Shown here: one piece after another, positions 25,525-34,791 of the stretch
Layout of the letters: the number at the start of each line of letters is the position of its first letter
Position numbering within the stretch: the first letter of the stretch is position 1
NCBI RefSeq assembly: GCF_001591765.1
Contig: NZ_BCVN01000001.1
Location: forward strand, 62,001 to 126,000
DNA length: 64,000 nucleotides
DNA from: Pseudolactococcus raffinolactis NBRC 100932
GTDB taxonomy: Bacteria; Bacillota; Bacilli; Lactobacillales; Streptococcaceae
Direction of reading: 5' to 3'
Made by a program: the position numbers and the translations under genes
The notes under the pieces: generated by a model
Databases searched by the model: none
Seen by the model: the letters and a program-made list of their open reading frames with translations, nothing else
Told to the model about the DNA's origin: nothing

Positions 25525-27966
25525 ATGAGTAAAGAATTTTCCGATCAAGAACGTGAAGCCATACAAGATCGCATCCAAGCGAAGAAGGTAAAGCGTAATG
25601 AAAAAAATAAGTATAAGAAAAATAAAAAAAGTCCTTCAGATGGTAAAACAATTCTGCAAACGATTTTTATCGTTGCCAGAGGTCTATCTGTTGTTTTTGT
25701 AACGATTTTGAGTCTTGGGATTATTTTTGGTGCTGCGACAGGAACAGGTTATTTCGTAAGTCTAATTTCTGATGTCAAAGTACCATCAAGCAAAGAATTG
25801 ACTGACAAAATTAATACAATTCATGAAGCATCTGTCATGAATTACAGTAATGGACAGCCAATTTCTGATATTTCGAGTGATTTGAACAGATCAAAGGTTT
25901 CAGCTGATCAGATTGCGCAAACAGTCAAAGATGCTTTGATCGCAACAGAGGACGAGAATTTTAAACATCACAAAGGTGTCGTTCCTAAAGCCTTCTTCAG
26001 AGCGATCTTGGGAGAATCAATGGGTGGAGCATCTTCAGGCGGTTCAACGCTTACTCAGCAGCTGATCAAGCAACAAGTCCTTGGTGACTCACCGACCTTT
26101 AAGCGAAAAGCGACCGAAATGGTTTATGCCTTGGAACTTGAAAAACATGCTACCAAAGATGAAATTTTAACAGATTATCTAAATGTTTCACCCTTTGGTC
26201 GTAATAATAAAGGTCAAAATATTGCTGGTGTTGAAGCCGCAGCCCAAGGTATTTTTGGCAAATCTGCTAAGGATTTGACCATTCCAGAAGCAGCCTTTAT
26301 CGCAGGCTTACCTCAGAGTCCGATTGTCTACACGCCTTATGGTGCAGATGGTAATCTTAAATCTAAGGAAAACATGCAGTATGGCTTGTCGAGACAAAAA
26401 GATGTCCTTTTTAATCTCTACCGCAATGGTTATATTTCTAAAAAAGAATATGATGCCTATGTCGCCTATGATATTTCGACAGAGTTTATCGCCCCTGCTA
26501 CCCCAGAAACAACGACCCATGGCTATCTTTATCATGTTGTCTATAATGAAGCCTTTGAAAAAGTTTATGACTATTTGATCAAAACTGATAAGGTTTCAGA
26601 AGCTGATCAAGGCAACGATGTAATCAAAGAAACCTACCAAAAAATGGCAGAGCAAAAACTGCAGCAAGGCGGTTTCACAATTACAGCAACCATTGACCAG
26701 GGGATTTATCAAGCCATGCAGTCGGCAGTTGCAAATTATGGATACCTCTTGCAAGATGGGACAGGTGAAAATCAGACTGGTAATGTTCTAATGGACAATA
26801 AAACAGGTGCTGTTCTTGGTTTTGTTGGTGGTCTGGATTATAATAGCAACCAAAACAACCATGCTTTTGATACGCACCGTAGCCCAGGATCATCGATAAA
26901 ACCAATTATAGCTTATGGTCCAGCGATTGATATGGGGTTGATGGGAAGTGCAAGTCGTCTTTCTAATTACCCAACCAAATTCTCTGGTGGCGAGCCAATC
27001 ATGCATGACACATCTGCTGGGACGCAGGAGATGATGACTTTGCAGGATGCGTTAGACACGTCGTGGAATATTCCGGCCTACTGGACCTACCAAACCATCC
27101 TTAAAAACGGCCAGAGTGTCAAGCCTTACATGAGTAAGATGGGTTACAAGGTTGATAATTATCAGATTGAATCCCTACCTTTAGGTGGTGGGATTGATCC
27201 ATCTGTTGTGCAACATACCAATGGCTATCAAGCTTTGCTGAACGGCGGTCAATACGAGCAGTATTATGTTGTTGACAGTATCAAAGATAGTAACGGCAAA
27301 GAAATTTATAAACATCAAAGTCAACCTGTGCAAGTTTTCTCAAAAGCAACTTCATCAATCATGGCAGAGCTTTTAAAGGGACCGATTAAGTCACAGAAAA
27401 CAACAACTTTTTATGGTCAATTGTCTAACCTCAATCCAACCCTTGCAGGTGCTGATTGGGTTGGTAAAACCGGGACATCTAATGACTTTGTCGACGTTTG
27501 GCTCATGGTAGGCACACCAACCGTGACCCTTAGTTCTTGGGTCGGTCATGATAACAATACGCCAATGGCTGCGATGACAGGTTATAACAATAACTCACAA
27601 TATCTCGCTCAAATGGCTAATAGTATATACCAAGCCAATCCAGGTGTCTTTGGTGTTGAGCAACGTTTCTCACTCGATCCGTCCGTGACGAAATCAACCG
27701 TTTTAGTCTCAACGGGTGAAAAACCAGGAGCATTTACAGGTGGTAGTTATACTAATTTTACATTGTCGGGACCAACGACGACCTCTTACTGGGCCAAACC
27801 AGAGGGGGCACCAACTACGCAATATAAATTTGCAATTGGTGGTAGCGATAGTGATTATGCCAATACTTGGACAAAAATATTAGGTAATAATTCTGGTAAC
27901 AATTCTGGTAATAATTCTAGTAATAATAACGATGATGCTGATAAGAAAAAACAATCAGGTAACTGA
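25525..27966 (+). CDS. Class A penicillin-binding protein (glycosyltransferase/transpeptidase)
   Basis: An 813-residue bifunctional peptidoglycan synthase. A Lys-rich cytoplasmic N-terminus (1-45) precedes one transmembrane helix (about 50-80). The GT51 domain has ATEDENFKHHKG with the catalytic Glu and GGSTLTQQLIKQ; the transpeptidase domain has the active Ser456 in SSIK, an S-x-N motif (SWN) and KTGTS at 648-652. The tail is low complexity (GNNSGNNSGNNSSNNN). It builds and crosslinks glycan strands outside the membrane. It is closest in style to streptococcal PBP1b/2a, but I do not assign a symbol. The only credible start coincides with the expected transcription start. Confidence 0.95.
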   Translation: MSKEFSDQEREAIQDRIQAKKVKRNEKNKYKKNKKSPSDGKTILQTIFIVARGLSVVFVTILSLGIIFGAATGTGYFVSLISDVKVPSSKELTDKINTIHEASVMNYSNGQPISDISSDLNRSKVSADQIAQTVKDALIATEDENFKHHKGVVPKAFFRAILGESMGGASSGGSTLTQQLIKQQVLGDSPTFKRKATEMVYALELEKHATKDEILTDYLNVSPFGRNNKGQNIAGVEAAAQGIFGKSAKDLTIPEAAFIAGLPQSPIVYTPYGADGNLKSKENMQYGLSRQKDVLFNLYRNGYISKKEYDAYVAYDISTEFIAPATPETTTHGYLYHVVYNEAFEKVYDYLIKTDKVSEADQGNDVIKETYQKMAEQKLQQGGFTITATIDQGIYQAMQSAVANYGYLLQDGTGENQTGNVLMDNKTGAVLGFVGGLDYNSNQNNHAFDTHRSPGSSIKPIIAYGPAIDMGLMGSASRLSNYPTKFSGGEPIMHDTSAGTQEMMTLQDALDTSWNIPAYWTYQTILKNGQSVKPYMSKMGYKVDNYQIESLPLGGGIDPSVVQHTNGYQALLNGGQYEQYYVVDSIKDSNGKEIYKHQSQPVQVFSKATSSIMAELLKGPIKSQKTTTFYGQLSNLNPTLAGADWVGKTGTSNDFVDVWLMVGTPTVTLSSWVGHDNNTPMAAMTGYNNNSQYLAQMANSIYQANPGVFGVEQRFSLDPSVTKSTVLVSTGEKPGAFTGGSYTNFTLSGPTTTSYWAKPEGAPTTQYKFAIGGSDSDYANTWTKILGNNSGNNSGNNSSNNNDDADKKKQSGN

Positions 27967-28113
27967 AAAATAGAATAACAGTAAAAAGAGACTGGAACAA
28001 AAGTCCACAATCACTGAAAGAGAAAAGCAAGCTAGGTAATGAAATCAAGACTGCCAGTATGCCTTTCTCTTTTTTCGTACAGTTTCACAGAAATCGTACG
28101 AGTTTATCAAAAT

Positions 28114-28148
28114 ATCAACGATTTTTAAACCGATTTCGTATTGTTTCT
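28114..28148. repeat. Dispersed palindromic-repeat family, copy near pbp
   Basis: Contains ACCGATTTCGTATTGTTTCT, shared with the tandem units at 50543-50685 (reverse complement) and the copy at 55326-55369. Similarity continues some 35 bases beyond it to the 55-kb copy. The rest of the gap 27967-28193 holds a weaker hairpin (AGAGAAAAGCA / TGCCTTTCTCT) and no gene. Confidence 0.6.
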
Positions 28149-28193
28149 TACAACTTGATGATGCTGTTTTACAATGTATCAAAAAAACTATAT

Positions 28194-28250
28194 AAAAATA
28201 GACTATGACCAATTTCAATTAATATTGAAGATGATTCATAGTCTATTTTT
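28194..28250. terminator. Bidirectional terminator between pbp and aguR
   Basis: Perfect 15-bp arms AAAAATAGACTATGA / TCATAGTCTATTTTT around a loop that itself contains a small TTCAATTAATATTGAA palindrome. Confidence 0.75.
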
Positions 28251-28318
28251 GAAGACTTTTGTTACAGTCTTTTTTTATTGTCATTTGACTTTTAAAGATT
28301 TAGTGAAATGATTTGGAT

Positions 28319-29308
28319 TTATGATGTGATATGATATTCAGAATATAATTTTTGGACATCTTGTCGTCTAGTAACATCAAGTTTTATAAAAATATTGTGG
28401 ATATGACTTTTGACAGTCCCCATTGATATAAAGAGTTCGTTACTAATCTCTAGATTGCTTTTATTTTCTAAAAGAAGCATCAAAACTTCTATTTCACGCG
28501 AGGTCATGTTGTAGGTATAACCAAATTCTTGTTTTTGGGAGATTGACGTATTTTCGACTGCACATTCTTCTTTTACCAACGTCCCAACGAAGGTTGGTTT
28601 AATCAAGTCCTTAGCAAGATATATGATAGCAATACCAGCATAAATGAAGGCTAGTATATCTTCACTGATACTACGATTTGTCATATGCACCTGATCTAAT
28701 GCGTAACTATCATGGAAAAATATGACAATGGTATCTTCAAGAGTAATGACGACTGTCATTATAATCGTGATAATCAGCAATTTTTTAAATAAATTGAGTT
28801 GACTGATTTGAATATCAATATGAGGTCTAGGCTTAGCCTGATCTTCTTGTTCAATGTTTTTTAAAACATACAAGCCATAAGTAGCAAGCGCAAACCTTAC
28901 AATTTCTGAGGTGAAGTAGAAAATCCAAACTTTAAACGCATGATTGGGTAACATAGGTACAAATAAAAGGACAGTTGTTTGCACGATAATCAAGAGGTAT
29001 TGCCACGTTTGAATTTTAGCTTGTAAGGCAGCGTCTAAAATAAGGACTAAAAAGATGGAATGTGCTACAAGGAGAATTGTTTTAGGCGAGGGAGTTGTCA
29101 TGAAAATTTGATCAAATCCATCTGAAAACCAAGGAATTTGTTCTGTCAAGTAGATTAAAATATTGTTGATAATTAAAAAAACAAATAAAAAGGCAATCGT
29201 TAGAAAAAATGGTCGTTTTTGTTGTAGATAGGTGATGATGCCAAGAGTGGTAACAACAGTAAAGAGGATAAAAAGTCCGATATTATAAATGATAAGTAGG
29301 ATATCCAT
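28319..29308 (-). CDS. aguR: Membrane-bound LuxR-type regulator of agmatine catabolism
   Basis: A 329-residue protein with about seven to eight transmembrane segments (residues 1-245) fused to a C-terminal LuxR/GerE helix-turn-helix (about 265-325: TSREIEVLMLLLENKSNLEI, GTVKSHIHNIFIKLDV). This is the layout of AguR, the one-component transmembrane regulator that senses agmatine and activates aguBDAC in lactococci. It is divergent from aguB, 240 bases away. Its own promoter is TTGTCA, 17 bases, TATACT on the minus strand (29347-29375), with a cre-like sequence in the spacer. Confidence 0.85.
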   Translation of the reverse strand: MDILLIIYNIGLFILFTVVTTLGIITYLQQKRPFFLTIAFLFVFLIINNILIYLTEQIPWFSDGFDQIFMTTPSPKTILLVAHSIFLVLILDAALQAKIQTWQYLLIIVQTTVLLFVPMLPNHAFKVWIFYFTSEIVRFALATYGLYVLKNIEQEDQAKPRPHIDIQISQLNLFKKLLIITIIMTVVITLEDTIVIFFHDSYALDQVHMTNRSISEDILAFIYAGIAIIYLAKDLIKPTFVGTLVKEECAVENTSISQKQEFGYTYNMTSREIEVLMLLLENKSNLEISNELFISMGTVKSHIHNIFIKLDVTRRQDVQKLYSEYHITS

Positions 29309-29346
29309 GGTAACTCCTCTCGATTACTATTCCCTAATCTAATTAA

Positions 29347-29375
29347 AGTATAACAAAAGAGCGCTTACATGACAA
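29347..29375 (-). promoter_or_regulatory. aguR promoter with cre-like spacer
   Basis: Minus strand: TTGTCA (29370-29375), spacer of 17 containing TGTAAGCGCTCTTT (cre-like, mismatched at the last two positions), TATACT (29347-29352). Confidence 0.6.
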
Positions 29376-29378
29376 GTT

Positions 29379-29392
29379 TGAAAGCGCTGTCA
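29379..29392. promoter_or_regulatory. cre site (CcpA box) in the aguR-aguB intergenic region
   Basis: TGAAAGCGCTGTCA matches the cre consensus TGNAANCGNNNNCA at all positions. Carbon catabolite repression of aguB is known in L. lactis, so the site is credible. Confidence 0.7.
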
Positions 29393-29550
29393 ATAAAGGG
29401 GTTTAGACAATTTCAACCCAAAAGGTATAGAAAAGTTTAGATAAAAACAAGTCTAAAAGTTGAGCAAAAGATGATAGTAAACTCCACGAATTAAGCTTAA
29501 ACTTAGCTTGTAAAACAAAAGATTAAAATTAAAAAATGGAGGAAACGCAC

Positions 29551-30573
29551 ATGTCAAAGAAAGATTTTATCACGACTGAAGATTTCACTAAAGCAGAATT
29601 ATGGGAGATCTTACAGCTATCACTTGCGATTAAAAAAAGTATCAAAGCTGGATTTTATCCACCATTACTTAAGAATAAATCGCTTGGTATGATTTTTCAA
29701 CAATCGTCAACTCGCACACGTATCTCATTTGAAACAGCAATGACACAACTTGGTGGACATGCCCAGTATTTGGCCCCAGGTCAAATTCAACTCGGTGGGC
29801 ATGAAACATTAGAAGATACAGCGAAAGTTGTTTCAAGACTGCTTGATATCGTCATGGCACGTGTTGACCGTCATGATGATGTAGCTGATTTGGCAAAATA
29901 TGCAACGATTCCTGTCATTAACGGGATGTCTGATTACAATCATCCGACGCAAGAAATGGGTGATGTTTGTACCATGTTAGAGCATTTACCAGAAGGTAAG
30001 AAACTGGAAGACTGTAAAGTTGTTTTTGTCGGTGATGCCACACAGGTTTGTTTTTCACTAGCACTTATTACAACAAAATTAGGTATGCGTTTTGCCCAAT
30101 TTGGCCCTAAAGGTTATCAATTAAACGCAGATCGTCAAGCTAAGTTAGACGAGATTTGTCAAGTTTCTGGTGGCTCTTATCTCATTACAGAAGATGAAAC
30201 TGAAGGTTTAGCTGATGCAGATTTTGTCTATACAGATGTTTGGTATGGTCTATATGACGCAGAATTGTCAGAAGAAGAACGTATGAGCATCTTCTATCCG
30301 AAATATCAAGTCTCTGATCGCATGGTTAAGAAAGCCAATCCTTGGGCAAAATTCATGCACTGTTTACCTGCTAGTCGTGGTGAAGAAGTTTTGGATGAAG
30401 TCATTGATTCAGATTATTCAATTGTCTTTGATGAAGCAGAAAACAGATTATCATCTATTCGAGGGTTGCTCGTTTATTTCTATCACAAACATGCTGCCAA
30501 AACAATTGTAAGCGAACAAGAAAAAGCGACTGCTAAAGCTGATTTGGAAAAATTCTTAGGTTTAGCACTCTAA
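29551..30573 (+). CDS. aguB: Putrescine carbamoyltransferase
   Basis: A 340-residue transcarbamylase. The carbamoyl-phosphate loop is [13 protein letters not shown] and the conserved GHAQYL and [11 protein letters not shown] segments follow; the latter replaces the HCLPAFHD type of ornithine enzymes, consistent with putrescine specificity. It splits carbamoylputrescine phosphorolytically to putrescine and carbamoyl phosphate. It is first in the agmatine operon aguB-D-A. Start at the ATG ten bases after GGAGG; the upstream ATG gives no added homology. Confidence 0.93.
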   Translation: MSKKDFITTEDFTKAELWEILQLSLAIKKSIKAGFYPPLLKNKSLGMIFQQSSTRTRISFETAMTQLGGHAQYLAPGQIQLGGHETLEDTAKVVSRLLDIVMARVDRHDDVADLAKYATIPVINGMSDYNHPTQEMGDVCTMLEHLPEGKKLEDCKVVFVGDATQVCFSLALITTKLGMRFAQFGPKGYQLNADRQAKLDEICQVSGGSYLITEDETEGLADADFVYTDVWYGLYDAELSEEERMSIFYPKYQVSDRMVKKANPWAKFMHCLPASRGEEVLDEVIDSDYSIVFDEAENRLSSIRGLLVYFYHKHAAKTIVSEQEKATAKADLEKFLGLAL

Positions 30574-30647
30574 ATGACAGGTAGTTGAGTATCCGCTGAA
30601 TCAAATGAATCAACGCGCATCTCAACACCTTACTGGAGGAAACAGAT

Positions 30648-32015
30648 ATGAGTGATTTAAAACCAAAAAAGAAATTTAAATTATTTTCCGCCATACTCAC
30701 AGTGATCTGTGTGGTATTTGTCGCTGAAGCAGCAGCACCTGTAGCAGCTATTGGCAACTCGCAATACTTCTGGTGGATTTTCCTAATGATTACCTTTCTA
30801 CTACCTTATGGCTTAATTGCTTCAGAATTAGGGACGACTTACGAAGGCGAGGGGGGGATCTATGATTGGGTAACCAAAGCCTTTGGTCATCGGATGGGAA
30901 CCCGTACAGCCTGGTATTACTGGATAAACTTTCCTTTGTGGATGGCTTCACTTGCCGTTATTTGTCCTGAGCTTATCCGCATCGTGACGGGGCAAACGCC
31001 TAATACTTTCGTTTCTATTTTGATAGAACTCATCTTTATCTGGGTGATTGTCTTCATTAGCTTCTACTCTGTTAGTGATAGTATATGGATCCTTAATGGT
31101 GCAGCTTTTATCAAAGTTTTTCTAGCCCTACTTGTTGGCTGTCTGGGAATTTACGTAGCGGTGACACATGGTGTCGCTAATGAATACACAGCGGCTTCCC
31201 TGTTACCTAGCTTTGATATGAAGTCTCTATCCTTTATCTCGGTAATCCTGTTCAACTTCTTAGGTTTTGAAGTCGTGTGTACATTCGCACCAGATATGGA
31301 GAATCCTAAAAAACAAATTCCACTCGCGATTGTTACAGGTGGCCTTGTGATTGCAGCGATTTATATCTTCTCAGCATTTGGGATAGGCGTTGCTATTCCA
31401 ACTTCTGAGATTAGTACAAGTAGTGGCTTGATTGATAGTATCCAACTCATGCTAGGTAAATCTGGAGGTCCTTTAGTTGCAATCGTGGCTTTCCTATTCT
31501 TGTTAACCTTGTTTGGTAATATGGTCTCATGGTCTCTAGGGGTTAATAACACAGCTTGCTATGCAGCCGAAAATGGCGATATGCCATCTGTTTTTGCTAA
31601 GAGAAGTGCAAAGACAGACATGCCAATTGGCGCAGCAATTATGAATGGGGTTGTAGCATCAGCTATCGTCATCATTGCACCACTCTTACCAAATGAAGAT
31701 TTATTTTGGAGTTTCTTCGCCTTGAATTTGGTTATGTTCTTGTTGTCTTACATTCCAATTTTCCCAGCATTTTTGAAACTTCGGAAAATCGATCCTGATA
31801 CAGAAAGACCCTTCAAAGTTGGAGGTGGCAAAGCTTTCCACTATCTCTTAGTCACCTTGCCAATCCTATTAATCGTTACATCACTCATCTTTATCGCGGT
31901 ACCGTTTGATTTTAGCTCAGAAACCTTGAGTGAAGTCTTACCCATTACGATTGGATCGATCGTTTGTATCATTGTAGGTGAATTAATCATTATCTTTAAA
32001 AAAATTAAAAAGTAA
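30648..32015 (+). CDS. aguD: Agmatine/putrescine antiporter
   Basis: A 455-residue APC-superfamily carrier with about 12 transmembrane segments; typical are the first-helix VAEAAAPVAAIGNSQY and the VILFNFLGFEVVCTFAPDMENPKKQIP stretch. In this operon it exchanges external agmatine for internal putrescine. Placed between aguB and aguA with a TGGAGG ribosome site and no terminator on either side. Confidence 0.9.
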   Translation: MSDLKPKKKFKLFSAILTVICVVFVAEAAAPVAAIGNSQYFWWIFLMITFLLPYGLIASELGTTYEGEGGIYDWVTKAFGHRMGTRTAWYYWINFPLWMASLAVICPELIRIVTGQTPNTFVSILIELIFIWVIVFISFYSVSDSIWILNGAAFIKVFLALLVGCLGIYVAVTHGVANEYTAASLLPSFDMKSLSFISVILFNFLGFEVVCTFAPDMENPKKQIPLAIVTGGLVIAAIYIFSAFGIGVAIPTSEISTSSGLIDSIQLMLGKSGGPLVAIVAFLFLLTLFGNMVSWSLGVNNTACYAAENGDMPSVFAKRSAKTDMPIGAAIMNGVVASAIVIIAPLLPNEDLFWSFFALNLVMFLLSYIPIFPAFLKLRKIDPDTERPFKVGGGKAFHYLLVTLPILLIVTSLIFIAVPFDFSSETLSEVLPITIGSIVCIIVGELIIIFKKIKK

Positions 32016-32075
32016 ACGAACTAAAAAAATTTCGCAAATCTATGTAGATGCTCTAAAGTAAAGGAGAATAATATC

Positions 32076-33173
32076 ATGGCTAAAAGAATAGTCGGAACAA
32101 CACCCAAAGCAGACGGTTTTAGAATGCCAGCAGAGTTTGAGGCTCAAGAACAAGTTTGGATGATTTGGCCAGAACGGCCTGATAATTGGCGTGACGGTGC
32201 TAAACCTGCACAAAAATCATTTGCTAATGTGGCGAAAGCCATCAGTCGCTTCACCAAAATGAATGTTTTAGTCTCACAAGCCCAGTATGCGAACTGTCGT
32301 GAGCAATTACCAGATGATATTCGTGTCATCGAAATGTCAAGCAATGATGCCTGGGTGCGTGATTGTGGCCCAACTTTCATCATTAATGATAAGGGTGAGA
32401 TTCGTGCCAATGACTGGGACTTCAATGCCTGGGGTGGCCTAGTTGATGGACTATACTTCCCATGGGATCAAGATGAATTGATTGCTAGAAAAGTAACTGA
32501 AATTGAAGGCATTGACACCTATAAAACAAAAGGATTTGTCCTTGAAGGTGGGTCATTCCACGTTGATGGTCAGGGAACAGTCATGACAACAGAGATGTGC
32601 CTTTTGAGTGAGGGCAGAAATCCACATATGAGCAAGACTGAAATTGAACAAATGCTCTGTGACCATCTCAATTGTGAAAAAGTACTCTGGATAAAAGATG
32701 GTATTGATCCCGATGAAACCAACGGTCACGTGGATGATGTGGCATGTTTTGTTGCACCAGGTGAAGTGGCTTGTATCTACACAGATGATACCAACAGTCC
32801 ATTCTATGCTGAAGCTCAAGCTGCTTATAAGACTTTGACTGAGTTGACAGATGCCAAGGGACGTGCGCTCAAAGTTCACAAACTCTGCTGCCCTAAAAAT
32901 GCTATCACAATCAAGGGTTACTTTGCTATTGACACGGTAGAAGGTACTCTCCCACGGGAAGATGGTGATATTTGTATTACCTCATACATGAACTTCCTCA
33001 TCACAAATGGAGGTGTCATCGTGCCACAATATGGCGATGAGAATGATGCTCTAGCATTGACTCAAGTGCAAGAAATGTTTCCTGATAAGGAAATTGTTGG
33101 TGTTGATACGCTCGAAATTGTCTACGGTGGTGGGAATATCCATTGTGTGACGCAACAACAGCCTAAAAAGTAA
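32076..33173 (+). CDS. aguA: Agmatine deiminase
   Basis: A 365-residue enzyme of the agmatine/peptidyl-arginine deiminase family. Recognisable blocks are the opening GFRMPAEFEAQEQVWMIWPE, WVRDCGPTFI, the catalytic NGHVDDVACF and the C-terminal GGGNIHCVTQQQP with the nucleophilic Cys. It hydrolyses agmatine to carbamoylputrescine and ammonia, feeding AguB. AAAGGAGAA ribosome site; third gene of the operon. Confidence 0.95.
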   Translation: MAKRIVGTTPKADGFRMPAEFEAQEQVWMIWPERPDNWRDGAKPAQKSFANVAKAISRFTKMNVLVSQAQYANCREQLPDDIRVIEMSSNDAWVRDCGPTFIINDKGEIRANDWDFNAWGGLVDGLYFPWDQDELIARKVTEIEGIDTYKTKGFVLEGGSFHVDGQGTVMTTEMCLLSEGRNPHMSKTEIEQMLCDHLNCEKVLWIKDGIDPDETNGHVDDVACFVAPGEVACIYTDDTNSPFYAEAQAAYKTLTELTDAKGRALKVHKLCCPKNAITIKGYFAIDTVEGTLPREDGDICITSYMNFLITNGGVIVPQYGDENDALALTQVQEMFPDKEIVGVDTLEIVYGGGNIHCVTQQQPKK

Positions 33174-33223
33174 TGCAGACTATTCTGCATTAGAAATAAG
33201 GTGAAAACGTTAGGAGAAGCAAC

Positions 33224-34576
33224 ATGTCTATAATGAAGAAATTAAAAATCATTGTTGTCACATTCGCCGTCATCTTTTCTGTAAGTGCTTGTGGCACAAC
33301 GAATAAAGAAAATGCTGCTAAAACGGATCAATCAAGTGTTTCTAAAGAGAAATCTAAAAGTACTTCCTACCATCAACCGGATACAGACGCTTTGATTGCT
33401 ATCGTTGAAAAAGATCCAGAACTTAAAACAATGCTAAATGATGCCATTGCTCAAGGCAAAAAGATCAACCCTAATAAAGATAAAAACCCTGCACAAACCT
33501 TAGATGAATTCTATAGTTTTATCGACTGGGCAACCCTGGCTTTACCTTGGAACATCAATTATAACGATGATAAACAACCGAGTTTATTTAGAAGTATTGA
33601 CCAAAGTTTGAATTACTTCTATTTTCTAGCTGATATTGAATTACCTCAGCTAGAAAATAAGGGCTATTATAGAGCTTGTTTAGAATATTATCCACCCTAT
33701 TCTGAATGGATGGTTAAATTCACCAAAAATTGGGGTGCTTATTTAAGCAAACCAGCTTCTTGGAATGATCAATATCTTCAAAGAGCTAAGAATGATGAGA
33801 ATTTCGGCTTACAAAATGATTGGTATGAAGACCCGTCAAATTGGCATTCATTCAATGATTTCTTTGCCAGAAAATTAAAAGACCCAAGTGTGAGACCTAT
33901 TTCCAATCCAGATGATGACTCGATTTTGACAGCACCAGCCGATAGTGAAGCGCAAGGGCTATGGCAAATCAATGACAAGTCAGAAATTATGAATAGCGGC
34001 GATCAAGTTGATTCCGAAAATGGCGACAAGATGGTTGTTAAATCTAAAGGCTACAATTCTATTCCTCAAATCTTGCATGAAAGTAAATATGCCAACACAT
34101 TTGCAAATGGCATCGTTACCCATACCTTCTTAAATGTTCAGGATTATCACCGTTATCACTTCCCAATTTCAGGAAAGATATTGGAGATGAAAACAGTGAT
34201 GGAGCAAGATGCCATTGGCGGTTTAACCTACTGGGATTCAAAAATCCAACGTTATATGCTTTCAAGTACCAACCCTAACTGGGAGTCTATCGAGACGAGA
34301 CAATATATAATCATTGACAATCCAACTTTCGGTAAAATTGCCTTGGTTCCTGTCGGTATGTCACAAATTAGTTCAGTCAACTTTGAAAAGAATCTAAAAG
34401 TTGGTGATACCGTTAAAAAAGGAGATCCACTTGGTTACTTCTTATTCGGTGGCAGCGACTATATGATGATCTTCGAAAAAGGTGTCAAGCTAGATATTAC
34501 AATTCCAAAAACTGATGGTGAATATTATGACCATGTTTTGATGGGAGAAAAATACGGTAAACTCACCAAAGAATAG
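33224..34576 (+). CDS. Lipoprotein of the phosphatidylserine/tryptophan-decarboxylase (PsiD-like) family
   Basis: A 450-residue protein with a lipoprotein signal: hydrophobic helix, then SVSACG with Cys23 as lipidation site, then a Ser/Lys-rich linker. Residues about 80-210 match in pattern the N-terminal PSDC domain of PsiD-type decarboxylases (YLSKPASWNDQYL); then HSFNDFFARKLKD, DYHRYHFPISGKI and, near 405-415, YFLFGGSDYMM, where GGS corresponds to the self-cleavage site that makes the pyruvoyl cofactor. So it should be a surface-anchored pyruvoyl-dependent decarboxylase. Its place in the agmatine operon, 50 bases after aguA and before a terminator, hints at an amino-acid substrate, perhaps arginine; that is speculation. 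Confidence 0.75.
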   Translation: MSIMKKLKIIVVTFAVIFSVSACGTTNKENAAKTDQSSVSKEKSKSTSYHQPDTDALIAIVEKDPELKTMLNDAIAQGKKINPNKDKNPAQTLDEFYSFIDWATLALPWNINYNDDKQPSLFRSIDQSLNYFYFLADIELPQLENKGYYRACLEYYPPYSEWMVKFTKNWGAYLSKPASWNDQYLQRAKNDENFGLQNDWYEDPSNWHSFNDFFARKLKDPSVRPISNPDDDSILTAPADSEAQGLWQINDKSEIMNSGDQVDSENGDKMVVKSKGYNSIPQILHESKYANTFANGIVTHTFLNVQDYHRYHFPISGKILEMKTVMEQDAIGGLTYWDSKIQRYMLSSTNPNWESIETRQYIIIDNPTFGKIALVPVGMSQISSVNFEKNLKVGDTVKKGDPLGYFLFGGSDYMMIFEKGVKLDITIPKTDGEYYDHVLMGEKYGKLTKE

Positions 34577-34642
34577 CGGAGCTTCACAACAGTTGTTACA
34601 AGGCTAAAGTATTTGGTCTTGAGAGACTGGTCAATCAAAAAT

Positions 34643-34700
34643 AAAAAGGGGCAGAACAAGCTAAAAACGACAAGTTTTGCGCTTGTTCTGCTTGCTTTTT
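34643..34700 (+). terminator. Strong terminator separating aguA block from aguC
   Basis: Stem GGGGCAGAACAAGC / GCTTGTTCTGCTT with a 19-base loop and a T-run; lies between the decarboxylase-like gene and aguC. Confidence 0.8.
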
Positions 34701-34726
34701 ATCTCAGTTTGAAGCATGGAAATGAC

Positions 34727-34783
34727 TTTGAGCGGCTGTAAACCGCAAATGCCCCGCTTGATCTAGGCGTCAGAGCAGAAAGG
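34727..34783 (+). repeat. Divergent copy of the GC-richer 94-bp repeat family
   Basis: CTTTGAGCGGCTGTAAACCG and the following GCTTGATCTAGGCGTCAGAG resemble the tandem units at 46451-46638 (CTTTGAGCGGCCGAAGATCG, CCCTGCTTGGCAGG). It sits right after a terminator and directly upstream of aguC. Confidence 0.45.
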
Positions 34784-34791
34784 AAAGAACA

